The notes: a model not told the origin generated them from the sequence alone. Shown: positions 20,563 to 29,334, counted from the first letter of the stretch. The stretch is DNA of 64,000 bases from Microbulbifer sp. YPW1 (GCF_013367775.1 NZ_CP055157.1:2187001-2251000); one strand, 5' to 3'. A program made the numbers and translations.

Positions 20563-20876
20563 TATCTTATTAGCCTCGTTATCGGTTAGATTTTATTGTC
20601 GGCCGAAAACTGCCTGGCCTCTTGCTCTTGGAAATTTTTATTGTGTGATTTCGAATGCCGCGAGCTGTTGGAAAGGTTAGGCTGAGAGCAAGTTTTGCAG
20701 AAAGTACATTAAGCACCAAAAATCCATTTCTATGTCTTCTGCTGTCATTGTGGCGTTTATTTCGTTTACTTGTTTTTATCCTGGTTACACTTTTTTCTTG
20801 CAGCCCGGTATTAAATGAGGGAATTTAAAAAGCCTTATAAAAGCTGTGTTTCCGGAATTATCCAAAAGGTCATGCC
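20563..20876. other. Divergent AT-rich promoter region
   Basis: These 314 bases between the hydrolase and foldase-like genes are clearly richer in A and T than the flanks and contain no open frame worth calling. They must carry both promoters. I see no motif A or B. AAAGGT precedes the GTG start at 20877. Confidence 0.5.
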
Positions 20877-21857
20877 GTGAAAATTTTCATTACCTGTGCG
20901 GTTATTGCATTACTTGTTTCTGCTGTGATTACGAGGTTCTGGTTCAGCGCGGAGCTTCATGGTGAGACTGCAACGTCGCTGACGATTGAGGAACCCGCGG
21001 CCTCTCCAGCGCCGGATGTTGTAGGTCTGGATGAACCTGAGAACGGAATCGGCAACACAGAAGAGGACCATCTGAATTCCACTCAAGTGTTGTCGGAAAG
21101 TGAATCTCTTGCAGTGGAGGAAGTCGGGCGCGATGCGCTGAACACGGTGGAACTGTACGATACGCTCCTGATCCTGAACTTCGACAGCGAGGGCAATTTA
21201 CTGTTCGACCGTAATACCCGCGCCGTGCTGCAGCAGCTCCACGGCCGGCTTGAAGAAGATGGCGATCGGCAGGGGTCTCGGGGGCAAAGTCGGCTGGAAA
21301 GCTTGCAGACGCTGCTGAGCGATGCCCTGCCAGAGGCTGTGGCCATGCAGCTGCTGGATCTGTTGCAGGATTATTCTGCCTATCACCAGGCGGTGGAGGA
21401 TGTACAGCGCAACCGGGTGACGGATGCGTCGGCGGTATCAAACCCGCTGGAGCATTACGAGCAGATCAAAGCCCTGCGTCGCAGCTATCTCGGGGAAGAG
21501 CAGGCTAGTGGTATGTACGCAGAGGAGGAGGCCCAGCTGCCATATATGGTGGAGTCCATGGCCGTTGCGCGCGACCCGAATCTATCGGAGGAAGAGCGCG
21601 CGGAGAGGCTGGCGGCAATGCAGGCAGAGTTCAACGAAACCGCGAGCCGGATGGACTCACCATTGGCGCGCAAGGTGCTGGAGGCAAAGGTGGCTCGGAT
21701 GCGCGCTGATGGTGCCAGCGACGCCGAGGTGTTTGCAGCGCGCAACGCGATACTCGGCAGTGCGGAGGCCGCGCGACTGGCGGACGAGGATCAAGGTCTA
21801 GGGAATCAGGGGCTAGGCGATCAGGGTATACAGGCGGGAAGCGAGGCCGGTCCCTGA
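20877..21857 (+). CDS. Lipase-specific foldase (Lif/LifO)-like chaperone
   Basis: This 326-residue protein has a single N-terminal membrane anchor (about 4-24), a low-complexity acidic linker (about 30-80) and a long alpha-helical domain. That is the layout of lipase foldases (PF03280), which fold secreted lipases in the periplasm. Family-like traces include ILNFDSEGNLLFDRNTR and, later, YLGEEQASGMYAEEEAQ. The canonical RxxFDYxLSALGE motif is degenerate, so assignment rests on overall layout and these segments. No classical family I lipase is in the window. The nearest candidate client is the divergent PETase-like hydrolase. The C-terminus carries a short Gly/Gln repeat (GLGNQGLGDQG). It starts at GTG 20877. 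Confidence 0.65.
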   Translation: MKIFITCAVIALLVSAVITRFWFSAELHGETATSLTIEEPAASPAPDVVGLDEPENGIGNTEEDHLNSTQVLSESESLAVEEVGRDALNTVELYDTLLILNFDSEGNLLFDRNTRAVLQQLHGRLEEDGDRQGSRGQSRLESLQTLLSDALPEAVAMQLLDLLQDYSAYHQAVEDVQRNRVTDASAVSNPLEHYEQIKALRRSYLGEEQASGMYAEEEAQLPYMVESMAVARDPNLSEEERAERLAAMQAEFNETASRMDSPLARKVLEAKVARMRADGASDAEVFAARNAILGSAEAARLADEDQGLGNQGLGDQGIQAGSEAGP

Positions 21858-21871
21858 GTGAGACCGGCCTC
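21843..21871. terminator. Convergent stem-loop overlapping the foldase stop codon
   Basis: GAGGCCGGT (21843-21851) pairs with ACCGGCCTC (21863-21871). The TGA of the foldase-like gene is in the loop, and the AraC gene ends 30 bp further on. There is little T run; TATAAAATA follows. Confidence 0.55.
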
Positions 21872-21900
21872 TATAAAATATCGCGATCAACCCGTGAGCA

Positions 21901-23055
21901 TCAGGATGCTGTGTCCGCAGCCAGTGCCCGCTTGCGGAACTCCGTGGGAGACATACCCACAAGCCGGCTGAAAAAGCGATGGAATGCGGACTTGCTGTTA
22001 AAACCGGATTCCAGCAGCACATCCAGCACCGTCATGTCCGCCTTTTCCGGATCGGAGAGCAACGCCTTGGCGGCCTCCACCCGGTAGCTGTTCACGAACT
22101 CAAAGAAGTTGGTGCCGAAGTGCTTGTTGATTACCGCGGAGACCTCTTTTGCCGGCAAGTCGATGCGCTCGGAAAATTGTTCCAGGTTCAGGTTTTTCTT
22201 AAGGTAAATCTTGTCTTCTTCCATCGCATTGCGCACTTTGGCGATGGCAGGCTCGGAGGGCTCTTCCTCGCTGCTGGTCTCGCGGGTTTCCTCTTCCGGC
22301 TTGGTGACCAGCAGCTGGTGGGCGTAGGTCAGGCTATAGGCAAAGAACGCATTGATCAGGATAAACGCCAGGTAGTTGTCGGCGATGCCCATGTAGTCCG
22401 CCACCACATCACTGGAAAACTTGGCCACCACGTGCACCACCATGGTCCAGGTCCAGGCCACAAATACCCCCCAGGTGAGCGCCGACAGCCAGTGCAGTTC
22501 GGTCTCGGAGTAGTGCGAGTATTCATCCTTGAGGGCGTGGCGGTAGCGTCGGATTCTCAACAGTGCCGCAGCGGCGTAGACAAAGGGCACTAGCGAGGCG
22601 ATATCCCAGATAAACTCGATGGCTGTGGACGGCAGGCCCTGCCCGGAATCGGCGATATGCCGCAGGTCATTGCTGGAAATATCGAAAATGGCGATACAAA
22701 CCAGTGCCACCAGAGCGGGCAGCAGGTGCAGGCCGTGTTGCCGGGTGAGACTCAGTTTGCGCTGGGTCAGGGAGCAAACGTACAGGTAGATCGCCGGGCC
22801 CTTGAGCAGCAGTGAGGCAAATAGAAGGTAGGGCAGCAGTGTCTGCTCGAACCAGGGCGCCACCGAGAACTGGTCGTTCCACAGCAGCAGGGTGCAGCCA
22901 GAGGCCACGGCAATAATCAGCAGGAAGGCGGTCAGCAGACGCCCGTCGTGCCGAGCACGTGTGGGCAGGATCGACTGGAAGACGGCCAGCAGCAGGCACT
23001 CTGCCGCGGTCATCAACAGCACCACGTCGTGAATATTGAATATGTATTGTTTCAT
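21901..23055 (-). CDS. Membrane-bound AraC-type transcriptional regulator
   Basis: This 384-residue protein has about seven hydrophobic segments over the first 250 residues (for example HDVVLLMTAAECLLLAVFQ and LLTAFLLIIAVASGCTLLLW). A Glu-rich linker (about 256-270) leads to a C-terminal AraC/XylS DNA-binding domain (about 285-380), with the second helix-turn-helix around VLLESGFNSKSAFHRFFSRLVGMSPTEFRK. Such 7TM-HTH proteins sense ligands through the membrane domain. A longer frame begins at 23271, but its first 72 residues look non-coding, so ATG 23055 is chosen. It sits between the glucan genes and glucokinase, with motif A and motif B sites upstream, and may be the local regulator. The ligand is unknown. 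Confidence 0.85.
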   Translation of the reverse strand: MKQYIFNIHDVVLLMTAAECLLLAVFQSILPTRARHDGRLLTAFLLIIAVASGCTLLLWNDQFSVAPWFEQTLLPYLLFASLLLKGPAIYLYVCSLTQRKLSLTRQHGLHLLPALVALVCIAIFDISSNDLRHIADSGQGLPSTAIEFIWDIASLVPFVYAAAALLRIRRYRHALKDEYSHYSETELHWLSALTWGVFVAWTWTMVVHVVAKFSSDVVADYMGIADNYLAFILINAFFAYSLTYAHQLLVTKPEEETRETSSEEEPSEPAIAKVRNAMEEDKIYLKKNLNLEQFSERIDLPAKEVSAVINKHFGTNFFEFVNSYRVEAAKALLSDPEKADMTVLDVLLESGFNSKSAFHRFFSRLVGMSPTEFRKRALAADTAS

Positions 23056-23124
23056 CGGGCCATCGCGGATAGATTTTTGCTTGTTATGGTTTTTATCGCT
23101 CTTATAGGGGGGAGTATAAGAGAA

Positions 23125-23142
23125 TTCCCCCCGGGGGAGGAG
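23125..23142. promoter_or_regulatory. Motif-B palindrome upstream of the AraC-type regulator
   Basis: TTCCCCCCGGGGGAGGAG lies 70-87 bp upstream of the AraC start. The right side, GGGGGAGGAG, resembles the E. coli MalT box GGGGA(T/G)GAGG. Related palindromes precede the second TonB receptor, the DUF1592 fusion and the divergent amylase genes. Confidence 0.5.
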
Positions 23143-23225
23143 CGTTGCCCACATCCACAGGCCTCTGCAGCCCATCCCGCTTGCGAAAAACCTGAAAGTG
23201 ACACCGCCCAGTTTGCGGATTTTTC

Positions 23226-23239
23226 CAAAGTGGGGCGAC
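23226..23239 (+). promoter_or_regulatory. Motif-A site between the AraC-type gene and glk
   Basis: CAAAGTGGGGCGAC is a full match to the 14-base motif. It is 171 bp upstream of the divergent AraC-type start and 457 bp before glk. It could mediate autoregulation of the AraC-type gene or drive the short leader that ends at the terminator 23410-23438. Confidence 0.5.
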
Positions 23240-23409
23240 GCTAATCCGGCGAAATCGCACACTGGCGACATCGGGTATTGCCTAGGCCGGTACTGGGGAG
23301 AGAATTTGGTTGCTTCTCCCCGGTATACCCCGCTGGCAAAGGTAGCCCGACATCATCTCTCTTCTCCTGCTAGTGGGTCTTTCTCGTCGACCTTATCGTG
23401 CTAGTTGGG

Positions 23410-23438
23410 CCGGCAGGTTTTCCCTGCCGGTATTTTTA
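23410..23438 (+). terminator. Intrinsic terminator in the glk leader
   Basis: CCGGCAGG (23410-23417) pairs with CCTGCCGG (23423-23430), with a TTTTC loop and TATTTTTA after it. No gene on the plus strand ends nearby, so it must end a short non-coding transcript or act as an attenuator upstream of glk. Confidence 0.7.
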
Positions 23439-23537
23439 CCTTCCCAGTTCCTGCCCCGCATGTCCCGGGACGGCCTCGCCATGTGCTGAAATTGGCATCA
23501 CAAGCCCTGGTTCCCTTATATGATGCTCTTGGCGTCT

Positions 23538-23573
23538 CATCCCCCCATATTTGTGACCCTGAAGGGGGAGAGG
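23538..23573. promoter_or_regulatory. Motif-B-like GC palindrome before glk
   Basis: CATCCCCCC near 23538-23546 is mirrored by GGGGGAGAGG at 23564-23573, about 125 bp before the glk start. It resembles the other GGGGAG-type sites near starch genes, but with a longer spacer. This is a weak match. Confidence 0.35.
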
Positions 23574-23695
23574 GACTGGAGTTTTCGTCGGCAAATCATT
23601 ACCTTATACCGCCATTTTTTCAGGGCACCTGTCCACTGGGCCCGGGCGGTCGCAGCGGCGGCACCCGCGGTAGTAGAACGTGTAAGGAAAGCGTT

Positions 23696-24658
23696 ATGAC
23701 AAGAATCGTCGCGGACATCGGCGGCACCAACGCCCGTTTCGCCATCGCCCACCCGCATCAGGGCGGCTACCGACTGGAATCGATCCAGGTGGTGAACTGC
23801 GCCAAGTTCGGGGATTTCTATACCGCGCTCGGCCAGTGGCTCCAGGAACTGGACCAGCCACAGCCGACAGAGGCCTGTATTGCTGTGGCCGGGCCGGTGG
23901 AAAAGACCCCGCAGGGCGGTCGGGTGACCATGACCAACCTCGGGTGGGATATTCGCGCCGAAGAGCTGTGTGCCCGTTTCTCTCTCGAGCGCGCGCTGGT
24001 GGTCAATGACTTCGCCGCCCTGGCCCTGTCTCTCCCCCGGTTGCCGGAAGAGGACAAGTGGGCGCTGCGGGATGTGCCCGCACAGAACCAAGCGCCGATG
24101 GTCGTGCTGGGGCCGGGTACCGGTCTCGGGGTAGCAGCGCTGGTCCACGAAGGCGGTAGCTACCGGGTAGTGCCCGGGGAGGGGGGCCACGCCAACCTGT
24201 CTGCGGGCAGTGAGCGCGAGCTGGAGCTTCTGAGGATTCTCGCCCGCGAACAGATGCCGGTATACAACGAGTATGTGTTGAGTGGTGGCGGTCTGGTCAA
24301 TCTGTACCGGGCAGTGTGCGCCCTGCACGGTCGTCCGGCGGAAGCGCTGACGCCGCCGGATGTCAGCAGCCGCGGCCTCGATGGCTCCGACCCCATGTGC
24401 CGCGAAACCCTGCTGGACTTCCTCAACTTTCTTGGCAGCGCTGCAGGCGATGCAGCCCTCTACTACGTGGCCCGCGGCGGTGTATTCCTCGGTGGCGGGG
24501 TGTTGCCGCGTATCGAATCGCTGCTCCCGGAGAGCGAATTCGAGCAGCGTTTCACCCACAAAGGCCGCCTGGGTGATTGGCTGCAGGGCGTGCGGGTAGA
24601 GGTGCTGAAAGCCGGCTACCCGGCCTTGATCGGCGCCGCCGCCTGGCTGGAGAGCTGA
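23696..24658 (+). CDS. glk: Glucokinase (Glk, bacterial type)
   Basis: Glucokinase (320 residues) phosphorylates glucose released from glucans or maltodextrins in the cytoplasm, using ATP. The N-terminal phosphate loop is IVADIGGTNARFA. The catalytic Asp lies in VVNDFAALAL. LGPGTGLGVA and PGEGGHANL are typical of the proteobacterial Glk family (PF02685) rather than the ROK family. The frame is open from 23405, but ATG 23696 follows TAAGGAAA and starts the conserved domain. Its position between the AraC-type gene and the second receptor lets it serve both pathways. Confidence in function is high. Confidence 0.95.
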   Translation: MTRIVADIGGTNARFAIAHPHQGGYRLESIQVVNCAKFGDFYTALGQWLQELDQPQPTEACIAVAGPVEKTPQGGRVTMTNLGWDIRAEELCARFSLERALVVNDFAALALSLPRLPEEDKWALRDVPAQNQAPMVVLGPGTGLGVAALVHEGGSYRVVPGEGGHANLSAGSERELELLRILAREQMPVYNEYVLSGGGLVNLYRAVCALHGRPAEALTPPDVSSRGLDGSDPMCRETLLDFLNFLGSAAGDAALYYVARGGVFLGGGVLPRIESLLPESEFEQRFTHKGRLGDWLQGVRVEVLKAGYPALIGAAAWLES

Positions 24659-24700
24659 TCCCACAACGTATTCGGCAATTTCCCACAAAGTCGTTCATCA

Positions 24701-24734
24701 AACCGCTGAACAAATTTTGTTCAGCGGTTATAAT
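24701..24734 (+). promoter_or_regulatory. 29-bp perfect palindrome overlapping a TATAAT box
   Basis: AACCGCTGAACAAA (24701-24714), one T, and TTTGTTCAGCGGTT (24716-24729) form perfect 14-bp arms. The last T begins TATAAT (24729-24734), a perfect -10 box. The -35 region would lie inside the palindrome and is weak. This is the layout of a repressor operator over the promoter of the downstream TonB receptor. It also lies 43 bp after glk, but it lacks a terminator T run. Confidence 0.65.
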
Positions 24735-24792
24735 CCCGCCCCATGGTGAACAGGCGCCGGCTCCTCCTCTGTCGGCCGCACATTCTCCCCTC

Positions 24793-24816
24793 TCCTCCCC
24801 CCCTGGGGGTGGAGGA
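24793..24816. promoter_or_regulatory. Motif-B palindrome before the second TonB receptor
   Basis: TCCTCC followed by a C run pairs across a T with GGGGGTGGAGGA; the right arm ends at 24816, 63 bp before the start. It belongs to the same CTCC/GGAG palindrome family as sites at 33416-33438 and 50099-50126. It could also form a hairpin in the leader RNA. Confidence 0.5.
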
Positions 24817-24878
24817 TAAGGACTTCGGGTATGCCTAGGATGGCACTACTCACCATAACGATAAGTCCAAGGGAGAAG

Positions 24879-27668
24879 ATGATGAGTCTGACCAACAAAC
24901 GTTTTCGGCCGGCACTGCTGTCAGCAGCGATTGCCGCGTCTGTAACGTCCATCGGCGCTTTTGCCCAAGAGGAAGGCAGCAGTGCACTGGAAGAAATTAC
25001 CGTTACCGGCTTTCGTAAGAGTCTGCAGGACTCTATCGATACCAAGCGCGATGCCAAAGGCGTAGTTGAGGCTATCTCTGCCGAAGACATCGGTAAGCTG
25101 CCGGATTCCTCTATCGCAGAATCTCTGTCCCGTCTGCCCGGCCTGGCCGCGCAGCGTCTAGACGGTCGTGCCAGTAAGGTTTCCATCCGTGGTTTTGGTG
25201 AAAACGAAAGTGCGACCACCTTCAATGGCCGTGAGCAGGTTTCCATCGGCGACAACCGCGGTGTTGAATTCGATCTCTACCCCTCTGAGATCATGAGCGG
25301 CGTGACCGTTTACAAAACCCCGCAGGCGAATATCGAAGCTGAAGGCATTGCCGGCGTTATCGATATGCAGACCGTCAAGCCGCTGTCTCGTGGTGAGCGC
25401 ACCATCCAGGTGAACGCCCAGATGGAGCAGACCAGCTTTGGCAAGCTGAACCCGGACGGCGAAGACCAGGGCCAGCGTGCCACCTTCTCCTATATCGACC
25501 AGCTGGCCGACGATACCGTTGGTGTGGCATTTGCCTATAACACCATGAGCTCCCCGAGCCAGGAAGAGCGCTGGAACTCCTGGGGCTACCCGGAATTTGA
25601 AGTGGATGGTCAGAATTACTCCATCCTCGGTGGTGCCAAGCCGTTCGTCCGCTCCTCCGAACTGAAGCGCGACAGCGCCATGCTGGTAGTAGAGCTGCAG
25701 CCGAACGAAAAGCTGCACACCACTTTCGACGCGCTGTACGTGGACTTCTCTGACGAGAAAATCCTGCGTGGTATCGAGATCCCGTTCGCCTGGGGCCAGG
25801 GTAGCCTGTCTGCCGATCTTGCTGATGCAGATCCCGACACCGGCTTCCTGACCAGCGCCTCCACCGACGGTCAGCGCGTAGTAGTGCGCAACGACCTTGA
25901 AACCCGTGCTGCTGAAATGACTTCATTTGGTGTTAATACCAAATACGATTTCACCGACACCTTCCAGCTGGAGTTCGACGCCAGCCACTCTTCCGTAGAG
26001 CGTGAAATCTGGAGCTTCGAAAGCTATTCCGGCACTGGCCGCGGGGACGCCGAGGGCGTAGCGGACAACCTCGGATACACCTTCAAGCCCGGCAACACTG
26101 GTGCCCAGTTCTCCCACGAGCTGGATTACAGCGACTACGACCTGATCCAGCTCGGCGGACCGCTGACCTGGGGCTGGAGCGCGGCGCTGAACGACAAGTA
26201 CAACCTGGCCGGCACTCCCTACGAGAATGCTGCGCAGGACGGCTTCCTGAATGCTCCGGAAATTGACGACGAGCTGACCCAGCTGAAGCTGGCCGCCACC
26301 CAGATTGTGGAAGCGGGTATCGTCAACGAAATCTCCTACGGTATTTCCTACCGTGACCGTGAAAAAGAGAAGCGCTCCCAGGGCTACTACATGACCCTGG
26401 CGAACTTTGACGGCACTGCTGAAAACAGCACCATGATCGTGCCGGAAGAGTACCGTCTTGGTAGCGTCTCCCTGGACTTCATCGGCATGGGCGACATGAT
26501 TGCCTATGACGCCGCTGCAATGCTGCGCAATGGTTTCTACGAGCTGACCGACGAAGCACTGACCGGCATCCAGCACCTGACCAAGTCCTACACTGTTAGC
26601 GAAACCGTAACTGCCGCATTCGCTCAGGCGAACTTCGAAACCGAAGTTGCCGGACTGACGTTGACTGGTAACGCGGGTGCCCGTTACGTTTACACCGAAC
26701 AGCAATCCCAGGGCTTCGGTGGCCAGGTGATTGATGGTCTCGTGGTTGCTGAAGCAACCGACCTTGGCCACGACTACGGCCACTTCCTGCCCAGCCTGAA
26801 CATGGCGCTGGAGTTGGATGACCAGCAAACCCTGCGTTTCGGGGCGGCGAAAACCATCTCCCGTGCGCGCATGGACCAGATGAACGCCTCCGTGGAAATG
26901 TCTTATAACCAGACCCCCGATGCCAATGGCAACAACTGGAGCATCAGTGGTGGTAACCCGCTGCTGGAGCCGAAGGAAGCACTGGGTGTAGACCTCTCCT
27001 ACGAAAACTACTTTAGCGAAGAAGGTTACTTCTCCGTGGCGCTGTTCTGGAAAGACCTGAAGCAGTGGCACTTCGATGGTAACTACGAAGTAGACCTAAC
27101 AGGCGTTGCCGATCCTGCCACTGGTGAAGTGCCGGATAACTCATCCGCCACTGCATACGGCAAGATCAATGGCGGCGGCGGTACCCTGAATGGCTACGAG
27201 CTGGCGGTAACCCTGCCGTTCAACATGTTCCACGAAAGCCTGGACGGATTCGGTCTCCTTGCGAGCCACACTGGTGTTTCCTCTGATATCGAAGATCCGA
27301 ACGGCAATGAGTTTGAACTGGCCGGCCTGTCCGACCGCATTCAGACTCTGACCACCTACTACGACAACCACGGCCTGTCCGCTCGCGTAAGCATGCGCAA
27401 GCGCTCCGACTTCAAGGGCGACGTCTACGGTCTTGGTTTCGATACCGTACAGGTAGACGTACTGGGTGAAACCATTGTCGATGCACAGATCGGCTATGAC
27501 TTCTCCGAGTCTGGTATCAGTGGTCTCGAGGGCCTGTCGGTATTCCTGCAGGGCCAGAACCTGACCGATGAGCCTTTCACCACTCTGAGCGGCGACAACG
27601 CGCTGCAGGTTCGCGATTACCAGAGCTATGGTAAGACCTACCTGCTGGGCTTCAGCTACGAGCTGTAA
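24879..27668 (+). CDS. TonB-dependent receptor, probable maltodextrin importer
   Basis: This outer-membrane receptor has 929 residues. A signal peptide ending AFAQ (about residue 32) precedes a TonB-box-like LEEITVTGF, a plug domain starting RDAKGVVEAISAEDIGKLPD and a barrel ending in FSYEL. It belongs to the same Caulobacter-type group as the first receptor but is clearly diverged. AAGGGAGA precedes two adjacent ATG codons (24879 and 24882); either is possible. Glucokinase upstream, its own halogenase-like partner downstream and the amylase cluster beyond suggest maltose/maltodextrin uptake, as for Caulobacter MalA-type receptors. A terminator follows. The family is firm. The substrate is inferred. 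Confidence 0.9.
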   Translation: MMSLTNKRFRPALLSAAIAASVTSIGAFAQEEGSSALEEITVTGFRKSLQDSIDTKRDAKGVVEAISAEDIGKLPDSSIAESLSRLPGLAAQRLDGRASKVSIRGFGENESATTFNGREQVSIGDNRGVEFDLYPSEIMSGVTVYKTPQANIEAEGIAGVIDMQTVKPLSRGERTIQVNAQMEQTSFGKLNPDGEDQGQRATFSYIDQLADDTVGVAFAYNTMSSPSQEERWNSWGYPEFEVDGQNYSILGGAKPFVRSSELKRDSAMLVVELQPNEKLHTTFDALYVDFSDEKILRGIEIPFAWGQGSLSADLADADPDTGFLTSASTDGQRVVVRNDLETRAAEMTSFGVNTKYDFTDTFQLEFDASHSSVEREIWSFESYSGTGRGDAEGVADNLGYTFKPGNTGAQFSHELDYSDYDLIQLGGPLTWGWSAALNDKYNLAGTPYENAAQDGFLNAPEIDDELTQLKLAATQIVEAGIVNEISYGISYRDREKEKRSQGYYMTLANFDGTAENSTMIVPEEYRLGSVSLDFIGMGDMIAYDAAAMLRNGFYELTDEALTGIQHLTKSYTVSETVTAAFAQANFETEVAGLTLTGNAGARYVYTEQQSQGFGGQVIDGLVVAEATDLGHDYGHFLPSLNMALELDDQQTLRFGAAKTISRARMDQMNASVEMSYNQTPDANGNNWSISGGNPLLEPKEALGVDLSYENYFSEEGYFSVALFWKDLKQWHFDGNYEVDLTGVADPATGEVPDNSSATAYGKINGGGGTLNGYELAVTLPFNMFHESLDGFGLLASHTGVSSDIEDPNGNEFELAGLSDRIQTLTTYYDNHGLSARVSMRKRSDFKGDVYGLGFDTVQVDVLGETIVDAQIGYDFSESGISGLEGLSVFLQGQNLTDEPFTTLSGDNALQVRDYQSYGKTYLLGFSYEL

Positions 27669-27689
27669 GCACCACTGAGTTGTCATCAG

Positions 27690-27725
27690 GGCCCCTGTGA
27701 TTCCGGTTGCAGGGGCCTTTTTTGT
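27690..27725 (+). terminator. Intrinsic terminator after the second TonB receptor
   Basis: GGCCCCTG (27690-27697) pairs with CAGGGGCC (27710-27717) and is followed by a T run. It lies 21 bp after the stop codon. The halogenase-like gene begins 66 bp further on, so it may be reached by read-through or have its own promoter. Confidence 0.85.
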
Positions 27726-27790
27726 TTTCAGGAAGTAATTGCAGGGAAAGCGAGAAATTATTTGAGAGAAGCCCTCTGCGGGGAAGATTT

Positions 27791-29287
27791 GTGAACAATA
27801 AAAAAATAAAGAAGTTAGTCATTCTTGGTGGTGGCACGGCGGGTTGGATGGCAGCAGCCCTGATGGCTCGCAGTATGCGCGGGACGCTCGACATTACCCT
27901 GGTGGAGTCGGACCAGATTGGCACCGTGGGCGTTGGTGAAGCCACTATCCCGCCAATCCAGAATTTCAATCGCGCCCTGGGCATTGATGAGCTGGATTTT
28001 CTCAAGGCGACCCGGGGCACCATCAAGCTCGGAATCCAGTTTGAGAACTGGTCGCGGCCGGGCAGTAGTTACATGCATGCGTTCGGTAATATCGGCAAGA
28101 ATTTTCCGTTCTGCGATTTCCACCACTACTGGCTGCGTGCCCGCGCGAGTGGCGATAAGTCCAGCCTGTGGGACTACTCACTCAATTATCAGGCTGCAAA
28201 AAGTAACCGCTTTGCACCGCTGGCCAATATCCCCAATACCAACCTTCCCGGCATCGCCTATGCCTATCATTTTGATGCTGGGCTGTACGCGCAATACCTG
28301 CGGAAGTTCAGTGAGCAGCGCGGTGTACAGCGCATCGAAGGTAAGGTCTGCGATGTGCGCCAAAACGGAAACACCGGGCATGTCGAAAGCCTGTTACTGG
28401 AAAACGGTCAGCCGGTAGAGGGAGACCTGTTTGTAGACTGCTCCGGGTTTGTGGGGCTGTTGATCGATAAGGTGGTGGGTAGTGAGTACGAGCACTGGGA
28501 CAAGTGGCTCCCCTGTGACCGTGCGATGGCGGTCCCCAGCCAATCCGCCGAGCAACTGGTTCCCTATACGCGGTCAATTGCCCACAGCGCCGGCTGGCAG
28601 TGGCAGATTCCCCTGCAGCACCGCACCGGTAACGGTATGGTGTATTCGAGTGCGCACTGGAGTGACGAGCAGGCCCGCGACATGCTGTTTGCCAACCTGC
28701 CCGGTGAGGCGCTGGCGGAAGCCCGCATCATCCCGTTCAAAACCGGCCATCGCCGCGAGCAGTGGAAACACAATGTGGTCAGCCTGGGGCTGGCAAGCGG
28801 ATTTCTGGAGCCGCTGGAGAGCACGTCGATCCACCTGGTGCAGTCTGCGGCCACCCGCCTGATCAAGTGCTTTCCCCATCATGGTATTCGCGAGGTGGAA
28901 GTGGCGGAGTTCAACCGCCAGTCGCGGGTGGAGATGGAGCGTATTCGCGACTTCATCATTCTCCACTACAAGGCGAACCAGCGTCGCGACAGTGATTTCT
29001 GGCGAGCTTGTGAGGACATGGCGGTGCCTGACAGCCTGAATGAAAAAATCGAGCTGTTCCGCGCTACGGGCAAGGTATTCCGTGATTACGAGGACCTGTT
29101 TACTGAGGTGGCCTGGCAACAGGTATTGATCGGACAGGGTGTGCTGCCTGAGGATCATCATGTCATCGCCGATGGGCTGAGTGACGCTCAGCTAAACGAT
29201 CTGATACAGAGCCTGAAAACCCTGATTCAGGGCACCGTTGCCCAATTACCTGCGCACGAGGAGTTTTTTGCGGGGCGCGTACGATAA
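27791..29287 (+). CDS. Tryptophan halogenase family flavoprotein (second copy)
   Basis: This 498-residue paralogue of the protein at 6111-7604 has FAD-binding GGGTAGWMAA at residues 13-22. The catalytic Lys equivalent is Lys79 (TIKLGIQFENW). The Glu equivalent sits in SGFLEPLESTSIHL, and WQWQIPLQ is kept. The active site therefore appears intact, and the copy has been retained beside a second receptor of different specificity. The upstream frame begins at 27707, but GTG 27791, preceded by GGGGAAG, fits the family N-terminus. Its role in carbohydrate uptake loci is not established. Modification of a protein or a small molecule is only a guess. Confidence 0.88.
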   Translation: MNNKKIKKLVILGGGTAGWMAAALMARSMRGTLDITLVESDQIGTVGVGEATIPPIQNFNRALGIDELDFLKATRGTIKLGIQFENWSRPGSSYMHAFGNIGKNFPFCDFHHYWLRARASGDKSSLWDYSLNYQAAKSNRFAPLANIPNTNLPGIAYAYHFDAGLYAQYLRKFSEQRGVQRIEGKVCDVRQNGNTGHVESLLLENGQPVEGDLFVDCSGFVGLLIDKVVGSEYEHWDKWLPCDRAMAVPSQSAEQLVPYTRSIAHSAGWQWQIPLQHRTGNGMVYSSAHWSDEQARDMLFANLPGEALAEARIIPFKTGHRREQWKHNVVSLGLASGFLEPLESTSIHLVQSAATRLIKCFPHHGIREVEVAEFNRQSRVEMERIRDFIILHYKANQRRDSDFWRACEDMAVPDSLNEKIELFRATGKVFRDYEDLFTEVAWQQVLIGQGVLPEDHHVIADGLSDAQLNDLIQSLKTLIQGTVAQLPAHEEFFAGRVR

Positions 29288-29293
29288 GAAAAG

Positions 29294-29325
29294 CGGAGCG
29301 TCATATTCCACGATAGGACGCTCCG
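29294..29325. terminator. Stem-loop between convergent halogenase and esterase genes
   Basis: CGGAGCGTC (29294-29302) pairs with GACGCTCCG (29317-29325). It sits in the 47-bp gap between two convergent stop codons and so probably serves both transcripts. AAAA before the stem gives a short T run on the minus strand. Confidence 0.65.
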
Positions 29326-29334
29326 AACGTTGCA

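Larger units (their letters stand above)
23056..23695. other. Long divergent control region between the AraC-type gene and glk
   Basis: These 640 bases hold no convincing gene; a 68-codon frame at 23198-23404 is rejected. In order they contain CTTATA/TATAAG arms around GGGGGGAG (about 23101-23120), a motif-B palindrome (23125-23142), motif A (23226-23239, with a weak AAAGTG half-site 32 bp upstream), the box TCTTTCTCGTCGA (23378-23390), an intrinsic terminator (23410-23438) and a second GC-palindrome (23538-23573). The same order of motif A, box, terminator and motif B recurs upstream of 33608. Confidence 0.55.

Noticed and set aside
23198..23404. 68-codon frame in the glk control region
   Set aside because: It overlaps motif A and the 13-base box, lacks a ribosome-binding site and has no family likeness.
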